DNA of 64,000 bases, from assembly GCA_027858965.1 (NCBI GenBank), contig JAQIBS010000137.1, positions 62,001-126,000 of the forward strand, written 5' to 3'. The notes under the pieces are model-generated. The model searched no databases, was not told the origin of the DNA, and saw only the letters and a program-made list of their open reading frames with translations. Each line of letters opens with the position of its first letter. Positions within the stretch are counted from its first letter, which is position 1. This DNA is from Kiritimatiellia bacterium (lineage in GTDB: Bacteria > Verrucomicrobiota > Kiritimatiellia > RFP12 > UBA1067). A program made the translations under genes and the position numbers. Positions 1-8,451 of this stretch are shown here, piece after piece.

Positions 1-2
1 GA

Positions 3-620
3 TTTGAAACCAGTCATTCAGAGAGCTTTGCAAAGATCCATCCCGACGAGAGTTTTGAGAGGCGTGGGCAATGCCTGCAGGATCTGCGCGAACTGGGGTT
101 TCAGGTAGGCAGCGGATTTATGATAGGCTTGCCGGGAGCTACACTGGAGATGATTGCACAGGACATACTTTATACAACTCAGTTAAAGTTGGATATGATC
201 GGTTGCGGTCCGTTTCTTTCACACCCAGGTACTGAACTGGCTGATGAGCCGCTACTGGATGATATCAGTGTTTACTATAAAACGATTGCGTTGGTTCGTC
301 TGCTCAACCCACGAGCACATATACCGGCTACAACTGCCTTTGATGCCCTTGAAGCAGATGGACGTAATAATATCCTCACTCGGGGTGCAAATATATTTAT
401 GCCAAACCTGACACCGGGCAAGTATCGTGTTTTCTATCAGCTTTACCCTAACAAACCTTGTGTTGATGAGGATGGGGCTGCCTGCGCAATGTGTGTTCGT
501 GGACGCCTGGCATCTCTCAACCGTCCACTTGGATCAGGCCCGGGACACTCTATCTTAAACAAGGCTAAGGGAAAATCCCGCCTAGCGGGATCTTGCCCTT
601 CGGTGAAGGGCCTAACGTAG
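3..620 (+). CDS. hydE: [FeFe] hydrogenase maturase HydE, 3' part (5' end outside window)
   Basis: C-terminal part of a radical-SAM protein that helps build the diiron subcluster of [FeFe] hydrogenase. The frame is open from base 3, well before the ATG at 120, and reads FETSHSESFAKIHPDESFE, then VGSGFMIGLPGAT, DMIGCGPFLSHPGTELA and GANIFMPNLTPGKYR. These match conserved HydE blocks (substrate barrel, SAM-contacting strands). The CxxxCxxC cluster motif must lie upstream of the window. The last ~19 residues (KAKGKSRLAGS...) are translated through two perfect hairpins and look non-homologous, so the native C-terminus has probably been extended by a terminator or repeat. It implies an anaerobic, hydrogen-metabolising host. 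Family assignment is confident; the extended tail is an inference. Confidence 0.9.
   Translation, partial: FETSHSESFAKIHPDESFERRGQCLQDLRELGFQVGSGFMIGLPGATLEMIAQDILYTTQLKLDMIGCGPFLSHPGTELADEPLLDDISVYYKTIALVRLLNPRAHIPATTAFDALEADGRNNILTRGANIFMPNLTPGKYRVFYQLYPNKPCVDEDGAACAMCVRGRLASLNRPLGSGPGHSILNKAKGKSRLAGSCPSVKGLT
575..611. terminator. Two tandem hairpins between convergent genes
   Basis: Two perfect 7-bp stems with 3-nt loops: ATCCCGC-cta-GCGGGAT (575-591) and GCCCTTC-ggt-GAAGGGC (595-611). They sit between the end of hydE and the stop codon of the convergent 1950-aa gene, so they could end transcription from both sides, although there is no long T-run. The string CCCTTCGGTGAAG recurs near 45895, so this may instead be a dispersed palindromic repeat. 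Confidence 0.55.
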
Positions 621-3600
621 TATTATCAACGTGCCCTGGGTGCGGATTGTATAGAGCCAGCCATCACGGTAGATCACCTGAGTTTTTCCATCATCACCAT
701 CGATCACAAAGGTCACTTCCTCCAGATTTTCGATCTCCGCATTGCGGAAATCAACCAGATTCATGCGTCCCACGGGAATTTCTCCGTCGATTACAATATG
801 TACCGTCTGCGGTAGTGTTACGATACCCGAAACAGTCAGGACTGCTCCGGCTGTGAAGCTCCAGGTATCACCATTGAGAATTACTTGCGCAATCGGATCA
901 ATGGTCAGTGCGCTGTCACCGAGTACAGTGAGATCGCCGAAACGCAGAAACGCTGAATTAGGATCTGTGTCCCATGCGGGTACAGCCTCGAGTTCCGCAC
1001 CTGTATTAAAGGTGATATCTCCTATTGTCAACGGAAGGGCCGCGTTAATGGATGACGCTGTCTCAACCAGGGAAGTTGTTCCAGCCGCCAGCGTAATGCC
1101 GTTTGTGAAAACATGCATCTCTTCCGCTGTGTAGGCTAAGGCTAAGGTGTCGATAAGCTGTTGTCCATAACACCCTCCTGTGCGACCCACAACGCCCAGC
1201 CAGGCATTGGTGCCAACTGCAGCCAGCCGTGCGCCTGCGTTAAGATTAGTCATGCTATAGGTGGATGTGCCCTGCTGCATATCAACGACCATCCGGGTGC
1301 CGTCAAAGGTCATGCAGGCAGTAAACTCACCTTTGGTCTGTCCGAATAGGTTCGTGGCTACCTTTCCAACCAATGTCCCGTTCTCAACCCATGACAGATA
1401 GCAAGCTGTCCCCATCAGGTAGTATTGAAAGCCGAAGCATGGTGAATAGGAGCTGAAGTTGTTCCAGGAGCTCGGCAGGGCTTCTGTGCCAAGTGCGTTA
1501 TTCTGGAAAAAGACACCGAAGCCATCGCCTCCACCGCATCCGCCGATTTCACCCTCGTGGAAGGTCAGATCAATCACCCATGGATCGATTGTCCGTAAAC
1601 GATCACGGTAGTATGCGGCGCCAAATGTGAGGCCGATATTCGGGTTGAGTTCGAGAATCGTATCGCCAAAATCATCAATTACAAAACGAGAGACCCCGGT
1701 TGTAACCCACATTGTGTCGTCGAAGCCGATTGTCCCTCCATTATTGAGCAGTAGAGAGCCACCGTTAAGCAACATGTTCTGGTTATCAGTAAGTCCGCCG
1801 TGATTAACCAGTAGAGAGGTGTCCGGTCCAACACGTACCTCGCCGTCACCAATAATCGGAGTGCTCAACTGCAGGATGCCGGGGGTGTTGAAGACCAGGA
1901 TGCCCTCGTTATGGAAGGTGCCGGAAAAACCCTCGATACCGCTCACAGCCGCGCCGTCGAGGATGATTGTCTGGCCCTCCTCAACTTCTACTCCGCTGGA
2001 GATTGCACCGGTGAGGGTCAGTGTGCCGGAACCTTCGCTGCGTACCGTGCCGGTTCCGCTGATCGCACCGGCAAACACATAGTTTGTATGGCAGCGGAAA
2101 ACAATGGTACCGTCCGTACGGGTTTCAATCGCTGCGTTATCTGCAAGTTTGCCGCCATCTTCGATATCTATCACGAGATCTCCATTGAGAATTGACCACG
2201 CTCCGGGATAAGCGCTGACATCGCTTGTGATCACCAGTTCGGCCGGGCCGGACTTGGCGATCACGCTGTCTGTTGTGCCGCCTGAGAGTATACCGGCGAA
2301 TGTGCCATCTGTCGTCTGATTAATACGTAGTGCAGTGGTGCCAGCCAGCGTCATCTCTCCTGCCGTTGCAACATCCAGTGAACCGATCAGTACAGGATCG
2401 TCATTTACATCCGTGCCGCCGCTCAGGGTGAGCGTACCATTCACAACATCGAATGCGCCGGTATGGGAAACGCCATCTGTGAGGGTGATGCCGCCCGCAG
2501 TAATGCGTGTGGTGCCGCTGAAGCTGCTGGTGTCGATCAACGTCAGTGTGCCGCCGCCCTGTTTTTCGATCACAGCCTGGGTAACAGCCGCTCCGCTGAA
2601 ACTGCCGATGGAAGCACCCGTCTGCTGTACGATGTCAAGTTGCGCATAATCAGTTACTCCCAGCTGACTGCCGGAGATGCCGCTTACATCGGCAACCGTT
2701 GCAGGCAACTGACTTAGTAGATATTGCGGCAACAGCGTTTCGCTGCTACCCGGAGCTGTCATAAAGATTCTGACCACTTGAGCTCCCGTTTTTTCATAAA
2801 AGAAGATCATGATATCATGCTGTCCCTGCGTCAGGGTCACACTGCCATCTGTCGTACCGCTACCTGTACGGTTATTGACAACCAGCTCTCCATCGATGAA
2901 GAGCAGGCAGCCGTCATCAGCGAAGATTCTGAAGGCGTAAAGCCCAGTTGACTCGGCTGTGAATATGCCGGTCCATTGTGTGACAAAGTACGAAATTGAT
3001 CCGCTGTACTTGTCGGGGAAGGTTGCACCGGTGGTCGTGGAGTCAAAAAATTCACCGAAGCAGTCACTGCCCGTCACCAGATTGGGAATATGTCCCGTTA
3101 GGATTGCGGCAACCGTTTCCGGTGTTGTACCCAGCTCCGGCCAGGAAGTACTGCTGTCAGGTGGGAAAACATTGTCGTAATATTCACCGCGCAGGCCCTG
3201 GTATGCGCTTGCCTGGACCAGCGCGCCGTCCGCAATGGTTATCCCGTTTGTGAGTGCCGTGCCGGGATCCAGCGCAAGGGTGCCGGCTACGGCCGTAACC
3301 GGTTCGCGGGTGGGATTCGAGTGTGTGAGCGTGAACACGTTGGTGCCGCTCTTGGCGAGAGTCAGCGGTGAGACAAAGGTGCCGCTGAAGCGTGAGTCTG
3401 GTGTGTCGGCACCCACTGTCACGGCGACGGCGGTCGCGGCGGAGTTGGTTACATCGCCGCCTCCGCTCAGTCCATTGAGTGTAACGGCGTGTCCATTCAC
3501 ATCCAGGCGGGTATCCGGCCATAGATCGACGATACCATAACCCGTACCTGACGGAAGCGCGTCCTGCACGCCATAGCGCAGTGTGCCCGCTTCGATGACG

Positions 3601-6464
3601 GTGCTGACAGGGGTATGCATGTGACTTTGCTTTGTTGCCAGTGTGAGTGTTCCTTCTCCTTTTTTAGAGAGGGTCCCTTTGCCCGAGAAGGTGTCGGAGA
3701 AGGTTTCATTGCCGTTGTTGTTGAGGTAGAGACAGCTGTGCGTGCCGATTCCCGTAATACCGCCCGTAGAAGCCCAGCTGAACGTGTTACCGTCGCCGAT
3801 CATCAGTGTCGCACCTGGATTGCCTCCATTATCCAGTTGCACAGTGCCATTGTAGGTGTTATTCGTGCCTGCGAATACAACCCAGCCTATGTCGGTCAGG
3901 CGCAGCGCGCCGGTGCCGGTGATATCGCCGGGGATCATGAGCTCTGCCGGCAGCGAACCGGATGCGTGAATACGCGTGGTGCCGGAGTCAAAAGTGATGC
4001 CGCGATTCTGGGAGAGGGTTACAAAACGGTTTTCCGTACGGAGCACACCGCTGTTGCTAAAAACAATGTTTGATGGATCAAATGCATCCGGTACTGTACC
4101 GAAGCCGCGGTCGCCGGTGATAATGATTTTACCACCATTTTCTACACGTGTGCCACCGGAGTAGTTGCCGTTATTGCGTGTATCCACTACACCGATTCCT
4201 CTGATCAGCACGCTGCGCGGGGCACCACCCGGGTTGTCTGTCAGGTTTGTGATGACAAAACCGTGCGACCCGTCATTGGGATCCACACCGCTGTTGCCCA
4301 GCAGATAGGTGTTGCCGTACGGCGTGAGTGTTCCATTAAAATAATTTTTCTGGCTGGTATTTCCCGTACCGGTAAAGAGGTTCGGGCAATCGGAGAGGTC
4401 AATGTCGTTTTCCAAGCCTGTACCGTCGAGCTGCAGCGAAACATCGGATTCCGCATCCACACGGTCAAAGAAGTTTGTATCGTTCAACTGGACCTCGACT
4501 TTCAGGGCGGTGTCGCTGCGGCAGACAATGTCGCGGACGCCGGTTGAGCCGGCACCCAGTGCGTTGGCGTGAGACATGATCAGGCTGCCTGAATCCAGCA
4601 GGGTTCCGCCTGTATAGCTACTGTCACCAGATAGGCTAAGAGTGCCGTCCGGTGTTCCTTGAACTTCTACGCGTCCGGCTATTCCCGGTAGATCGACAAT
4701 TGGTTGTGAGAAGCTAAGGGTTCCGTTATCCGGGGTAAAGCGGTAGAGATTGGTATAGGGTGTCAGTGTGCCGTTATAGGCAAATGTGCCATCCGTACGC
4801 AATGTTACATTGGAGAGCGTTGAAAGATTGATGTCATCGCTGGCATTGGCGCTGTAGAGGGTCAGCGAGCCTGTGGACTCTTCAGTGAAGTGATCCGCAA
4901 GCGTGGTGGCACCGCCCGCCTGGCTCCAGGTGATGTCGGCATCATTGGAGAGTGTGATCGGCGAGGCGAATCCGGCAGGAAGGGCTCCGGACTGGATAAG
5001 CAGTCGCCCGTCGGTGACAGCCAGCGCACCTGTAAAGGTATTGGCACCGGAAAGAGTGAGCATGCCCAGGCCGGTTTTCGTCAGCCCGCCGCCGCGACTG
5101 CCCGCATCTTCAGTCAGTGCCTGGGGAACGCTGATGGCGACATTTGACGGCACGTCGAAGATGATGCCGCCGGCTTTCACCGTGGCGCTGTCGAGTCCTT
5201 GCAGGAAGTTGCTGGCGTCCACGGTTGCCGCGAGCGTCCCGCCATCAGCTGTAAGCTCGGCATTGCCGGTGCCCTTCAGGATGCGTGGAACAGTTAACCG
5301 TCCGCCTGTGGCGAGGCTGACGATGCCGGTTGAACTCGCGGCATCACCGAGAATCAAAGGTCTGCCGGCTGTTGTGAAGGTGCCGCCTGAGAGTTTCAGG
5401 GTGAAGGTTCTGTCCGTTTCAACTGCGAGACGCAGATAAGCATCGTTCATCACGAAAGGCAGGGCGGTAAAGGTGCCGCCGGCAATATCCAGGGTTCCGT
5501 GCTCAGCGAACAGCATGGCGGTGTCGGTGTTGTTCGCATAAGGTGCGCCGTTGTAGGTTGCGGTGCCGCCGTTGCTGATGTAGACAGGCGCGTCCTGCGG
5601 GGGAATATGTCCGTTTTCCCAGTTGCCGGCTTCGTTCCATGCGCCGGTACCCGCATTTTTCCAGTCGCCCCCAAAGCGGCTGCGCTCGACCGTGAAATTA
5701 TGCTGCACATCCTCCGGACTTAAGGCACCGTCATGCACGCGCACCACGGCGATGGCAGCGCTCAGCGGATACATCCATCCGTAATGGGTGTCTACTGTGC
5801 CGATTGAGAAGAGCGCGTTTGCCTGATAGAGATTCAGCATAGTACTGCCGCCCATGTCTTTATCAGACACCAGCCGACCATCAACGTAGACGCTGTTAAA
5901 AAGGGTCGCATTCCGTACACAGGCCACATGGTGCCATTGACCGAATGCCGGGGCTTTGTTGCCCCAATAAAGATTACGGCCATAATGTTCAACGGCATCA
6001 GAGGTGTTGTAGTAGCGCATTTCCATTAGTCTGTACATTCCCGCACTACGACGCGAGGTCCATGCCAGCAGGGTTTCGATGGTTGAGCTTCCGGCTGGAT
6101 TGTAGACCCAGATTTCCGCTGACCATATGTTTGTGCCCAGGATACTCTCAGGCACACCGCCCGCCGTGGCATTGCTGGTGTGTCCCAGCTGCACCATGGT
6201 GCTGTCAATCGTGCCGTTGAACGCAAGTGCCGGAGAGCCGCCGACATCGGATGCGTAGGTTGCGCCTTTGCCGGAAACAGCCGGGACGAATTCAGATAGT
6301 GTGCCGCTGTTGGCCCAGCTTGTGACATAAGCGTCATTCGCAAGACCGGTTACATTGGTTACATCCAGATTAACAAACAATTCTCCTGCTGAACGGATAC
6401 TCTGCCCCCAGACGGCAATACTCACAAACATAAAAACTGCTGCACAACATATTCTGCGTTTCAT
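612..6464 (-). CDS. Giant secreted LamG/autotransporter-repeat/PA14/lectin-like surface protein
   Basis: 1950-aa exported protein, probably a cell-surface carbohydrate-binding or adhesive protein. Signal peptide MKRRICCAAVFMFVSIAVWG; start supported by AAAGGAG 6 nt upstream. Domains in order: LamG-like concanavalin fold (~25-260); many autotransporter-associated beta-strand repeats such as GGLTKTGLGMLTLSGANTFTG (~270-1085 and ~1250-1580); a PA14 domain (~1085-1245, GLRGEYYDN, IFADDGCLLFIDG); a legume-lectin-like domain (~1590-1780, GGDGFGVFFQNNALGTEAL); then a beta-rich end. No outer-membrane beta-barrel translocator is visible, so it is not a classical autotransporter. The last residues are GTLIILR, the C-terminal pattern shared with other secreted proteins here. 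It is transcribed away from the 6742 gene. Confidence 0.85.
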   Translation of the reverse strand: MKRRICCAAVFMFVSIAVWGQSIRSAGELFVNLDVTNVTGLANDAYVTSWANSGTLSEFVPAVSGKGATYASDVGGSPALAFNGTIDSTMVQLGHTSNATAGGVPESILGTNIWSAEIWVYNPAGSSTIETLLAWTSRRSAGMYRLMEMRYYNTSDAVEHYGRNLYWGNKAPAFGQWHHVACVRNATLFNSVYVDGRLVSDKDMGGSTMLNLYQANALFSIGTVDTHYGWMYPLSAAIAVVRVHDGALSPEDVQHNFTVERSRFGGDWKNAGTGAWNEAGNWENGHIPPQDAPVYISNGGTATYNGAPYANNTDTAMLFAEHGTLDIAGGTFTALPFVMNDAYLRLAVETDRTFTLKLSGGTFTTAGRPLILGDAASSTGIVSLATGGRLTVPRILKGTGNAELTADGGTLAATVDASNFLQGLDSATVKAGGIIFDVPSNVAISVPQALTEDAGSRGGGLTKTGLGMLTLSGANTFTGALAVTDGRLLIQSGALPAGFASPITLSNDADITWSQAGGATTLADHFTEESTGSLTLYSANASDDINLSTLSNVTLRTDGTFAYNGTLTPYTNLYRFTPDNGTLSFSQPIVDLPGIAGRVEVQGTPDGTLSLSGDSSYTGGTLLDSGSLIMSHANALGAGSTGVRDIVCRSDTALKVEVQLNDTNFFDRVDAESDVSLQLDGTGLENDIDLSDCPNLFTGTGNTSQKNYFNGTLTPYGNTYLLGNSGVDPNDGSHGFVITNLTDNPGGAPRSVLIRGIGVVDTRNNGNYSGGTRVENGGKIIITGDRGFGTVPDAFDPSNIVFSNSGVLRTENRFVTLSQNRGITFDSGTTRIHASGSLPAELMIPGDITGTGALRLTDIGWVVFAGTNNTYNGTVQLDNGGNPGATLMIGDGNTFSWASTGGITGIGTHSCLYLNNNGNETFSDTFSGKGTLSKKGEGTLTLATKQSHMHTPVSTVIEAGTLRYGVQDALPSGTGYGIVDLWPDTRLDVNGHAVTLNGLSGGGDVTNSAATAVAVTVGADTPDSRFSGTFVSPLTLAKSGTNVFTLTHSNPTREPVTAVAGTLALDPGTALTNGITIADGALVQASAYQGLRGEYYDNVFPPDSSTSWPELGTTPETVAAILTGHIPNLVTGSDCFGEFFDSTTTGATFPDKYSGSISYFVTQWTGIFTAESTGLYAFRIFADDGCLLFIDGELVVNNRTGSGTTDGSVTLTQGQHDIMIFFYEKTGAQVVRIFMTAPGSSETLLPQYLLSQLPATVADVSGISGSQLGVTDYAQLDIVQQTGASIGSFSGAAVTQAVIEKQGGGTLTLIDTSSFSGTTRITAGGITLTDGVSHTGAFDVVNGTLTLSGGTDVNDDPVLIGSLDVATAGEMTLAGTTALRINQTTDGTFAGILSGGTTDSVIAKSGPAELVITSDVSAYPGAWSILNGDLVIDIEDGGKLADNAAIETRTDGTIVFRCHTNYVFAGAISGTGTVRSEGSGTLTLTGAISSGVEVEEGQTIILDGAAVSGIEGFSGTFHNEGILVFNTPGILQLSTPIIGDGEVRVGPDTSLLVNHGGLTDNQNMLLNGGSLLLNNGGTIGFDDTMWVTTGVSRFVIDDFGDTILELNPNIGLTFGAAYYRDRLRTIDPWVIDLTFHEGEIGGCGGGDGFGVFFQNNALGTEALPSSWNNFSSYSPCFGFQYYLMGTACYLSWVENGTLVGKVATNLFGQTKGEFTACMTFDGTRMVVDMQQGTSTYSMTNLNAGARLAAVGTNAWLGVVGRTGGCYGQQLIDTLALAYTAEEMHVFTNGITLAAGTTSLVETASSINAALPLTIGDITFNTGAELEAVPAWDTDPNSAFLRFGDLTVLGDSALTIDPIAQVILNGDTWSFTAGAVLTVSGIVTLPQTVHIVIDGEIPVGRMNLVDFRNAEIENLEEVTFVIDGDDGKTQVIYRDGWLYTIRTQGTLIILR

Positions 6465-6741
6465 AATGCACTCCTTTGTATTCCATTGTTTTCAATTTCA
6501 TAACAATATAAATTGTATACTTATAAATGCTAGGCTCAGGAACTGAAAAAGTCAACCTTGAAAATATCCTAGTTGTAAATCGTTTTTATAGACAGTACAT
6601 CCAGGGTTGATTCGATCGTATTTCAGCTCCGTATTAGAGGTAGCCCAAGCATTCTGCCCGGCTTATTATTGAGTTTATGAAGATTGAGTCAGCTAGCGTT
6701 TTATGGTTTAATCTTATTAAATTAATCAATTGGAGAATATT

Positions 6742-8376
6742 ATGCTTAGGGGAGTAGTTAAAGGGTTGTTGTTGGCTATTGTATTTCTGGCGGGATGCCG
6801 ATTGATTTCACCCACGGAAAAGGTGCAGAAAAACTGTATTTATCTGAACATGTCGGCGGATGCAATCCCGATTCAGGCTAAGTTTGCCAAGGAGGGTAAG
6901 GGCGTAAGCAAGGAAGAGGCCATCAACAGGTGTACGAAAGCGGAGATTATCGAGGCTCTGAATGGGTTTGTTGATTATTATGCCGATACTCAGGTTAAGG
7001 GGCTTTTTCTTAATGTCAACTACCAGCGCGCCTGTTTTGACAGTGAGGTTATGGAAGCCTACTGGGATCAGGAAAACCCTGAAAAGGATCTGGTAGGATG
7101 GACGCGTATGTTTCTGGCACTTAAGAAAAAAGATGTCGATGCCTTTGATGTCTGTGTAAAGCGCTGTCGGGAAAATAAGATTGAACCCTGGATCTCATTC
7201 CGGATGAATGACCATCACTATTTTGACAAACCCGCGCTTATCAACAGCTTTTATCTGGATAATCCAGAGTTCAGAACGCGTCCCCCTCATGGACTCTTCA
7301 ATTATGGAAAGAAAGAGGTCCGCGACTATTACAAGGCTTTCATTGTAGAAACCCTGGACAAATATGATGTGGATGGTATTGAGCTGGACTGGATGCGGAC
7401 ACAGCATCTGTTTCCCGACGGCAAAGCGGCCGAGGGTATGAAGCTGATCGATCAGTTTATGCGTGAGATCAGGGAAATTACAAAGGCAAAGGCAAAAGAG
7501 CGTGGGCACCCGATCAAGGTTGCAGTGCGTATTCCCGTAACACCTGAGATCGGAAAACAATTCGGTCTGGATGGAGTGACATGGGCTCGCGAGGGCCTTG
7601 TTGACCTTCTCGTCCTCTCGAACTGGTTTGTGCCTACGGATTTTGATATTCCCGTTGAGCGCTGGAAAAAGGAGATCGGTCCGGAGTCCTCCGCAATTAT
7701 TGCCGCAGGAGTTGATTTTGCCTACTGCATCTGTCATAAGGAACAGGTTAAGCAGCTGAAGGGAAACATCGAGACCATGCGTGGGTTTGCTGCCTCCTCC
7801 TATAGCCGAGGAGCAGATGCCATCTATATTTTCAACAGCTTCATGATTCCTTTCAAAATGAAGATCATCGGGGCTGACGGCAAGGTTTCCTATTCCAACG
7901 ATAAGAAACAGGCAATGAATGAAATCGGCCAGTTGTCAACAGCCCTTGGTAAATCTCGGACTCATGTGTTTACCTATCACGATCCTGATGTTGAGAAAAG
8001 ACCCAGGGAGCCGATTGCACTGAAGAGTGGAGAAACAAAAGAGTTTGAAATTCATATTGGGCCCAAACCGGAGACAGGGGATAGCTTTGTCAACGTAGGA
8101 CTGGAATCAAAAACAGGTTTTGAAAAAGCCGATATCTTCGTAACAGTTAATGGCTCTCCCTGTCAAATCCTGGGAGATATGCTCTGTGATCCCAAATACA
8201 AGTATGACAACACACGCGTATGGCATGTGGTTCAACATGTTTCAGAGACCGGTGCAAGGGTAATGCAGTTTAAGGTGAATCCCGGTGCACTCAAAGATGG
8301 ATATAACCTGATAAGTATCACCAATAAAAGCAAGGATGGACAGGCTCTCACCTGGCTGGAAATGCATCTTGATTGA
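6742..8376 (+). CDS. TIM-barrel glycoside-hydrolase-like lipoprotein (paralog 1)
   Basis: Putative exported glycosidase-like protein of ~544 aa. The listed ORF begins with TTG at 6730; the ATG at 6742 is preferred because TGGAG lies 7 nt upstream and because MLRGVVKGLLLAIVFLAGC is then a proper lipoprotein signal with lipobox LAGC. The body looks like a family-10-like (GHL) TIM barrel: YDVDGIELDWM (~207-217) ends a beta strand with acidic residues suited to catalysis, followed by RGHPIKVAVRIP and VDLLVLSNWF. A beta-rich C-terminal domain follows (~410-544). It is related to the proteins at 13635 and 41949. It stands directly upstream of a sulfatase, with 75 bp between, suggesting joint use on a sulfated glycan. 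The substrate cannot be read from sequence. Confidence 0.75.
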   Translation: MLRGVVKGLLLAIVFLAGCRLISPTEKVQKNCIYLNMSADAIPIQAKFAKEGKGVSKEEAINRCTKAEIIEALNGFVDYYADTQVKGLFLNVNYQRACFDSEVMEAYWDQENPEKDLVGWTRMFLALKKKDVDAFDVCVKRCRENKIEPWISFRMNDHHYFDKPALINSFYLDNPEFRTRPPHGLFNYGKKEVRDYYKAFIVETLDKYDVDGIELDWMRTQHLFPDGKAAEGMKLIDQFMREIREITKAKAKERGHPIKVAVRIPVTPEIGKQFGLDGVTWAREGLVDLLVLSNWFVPTDFDIPVERWKKEIGPESSAIIAAGVDFAYCICHKEQVKQLKGNIETMRGFAASSYSRGADAIYIFNSFMIPFKMKIIGADGKVSYSNDKKQAMNEIGQLSTALGKSRTHVFTYHDPDVEKRPREPIALKSGETKEFEIHIGPKPETGDSFVNVGLESKTGFEKADIFVTVNGSPCQILGDMLCDPKYKYDNTRVWHVVQHVSETGARVMQFKVNPGALKDGYNLISITNKSKDGQALTWLEMHLD

Positions 8377-8451
8377 ATTTTCAGTAAGGCACGAAGTCCG
8401 CGCTGAGTGCGGAACTAAATTTATCTGTGATTTTGTATAGGAGGATAGAGT

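Noticed and set aside
4903-5439. 178-aa plus-strand ORF
   Set aside because: Pro/Ala/Ser-rich shadow of the autotransporter repeats on the minus strand.
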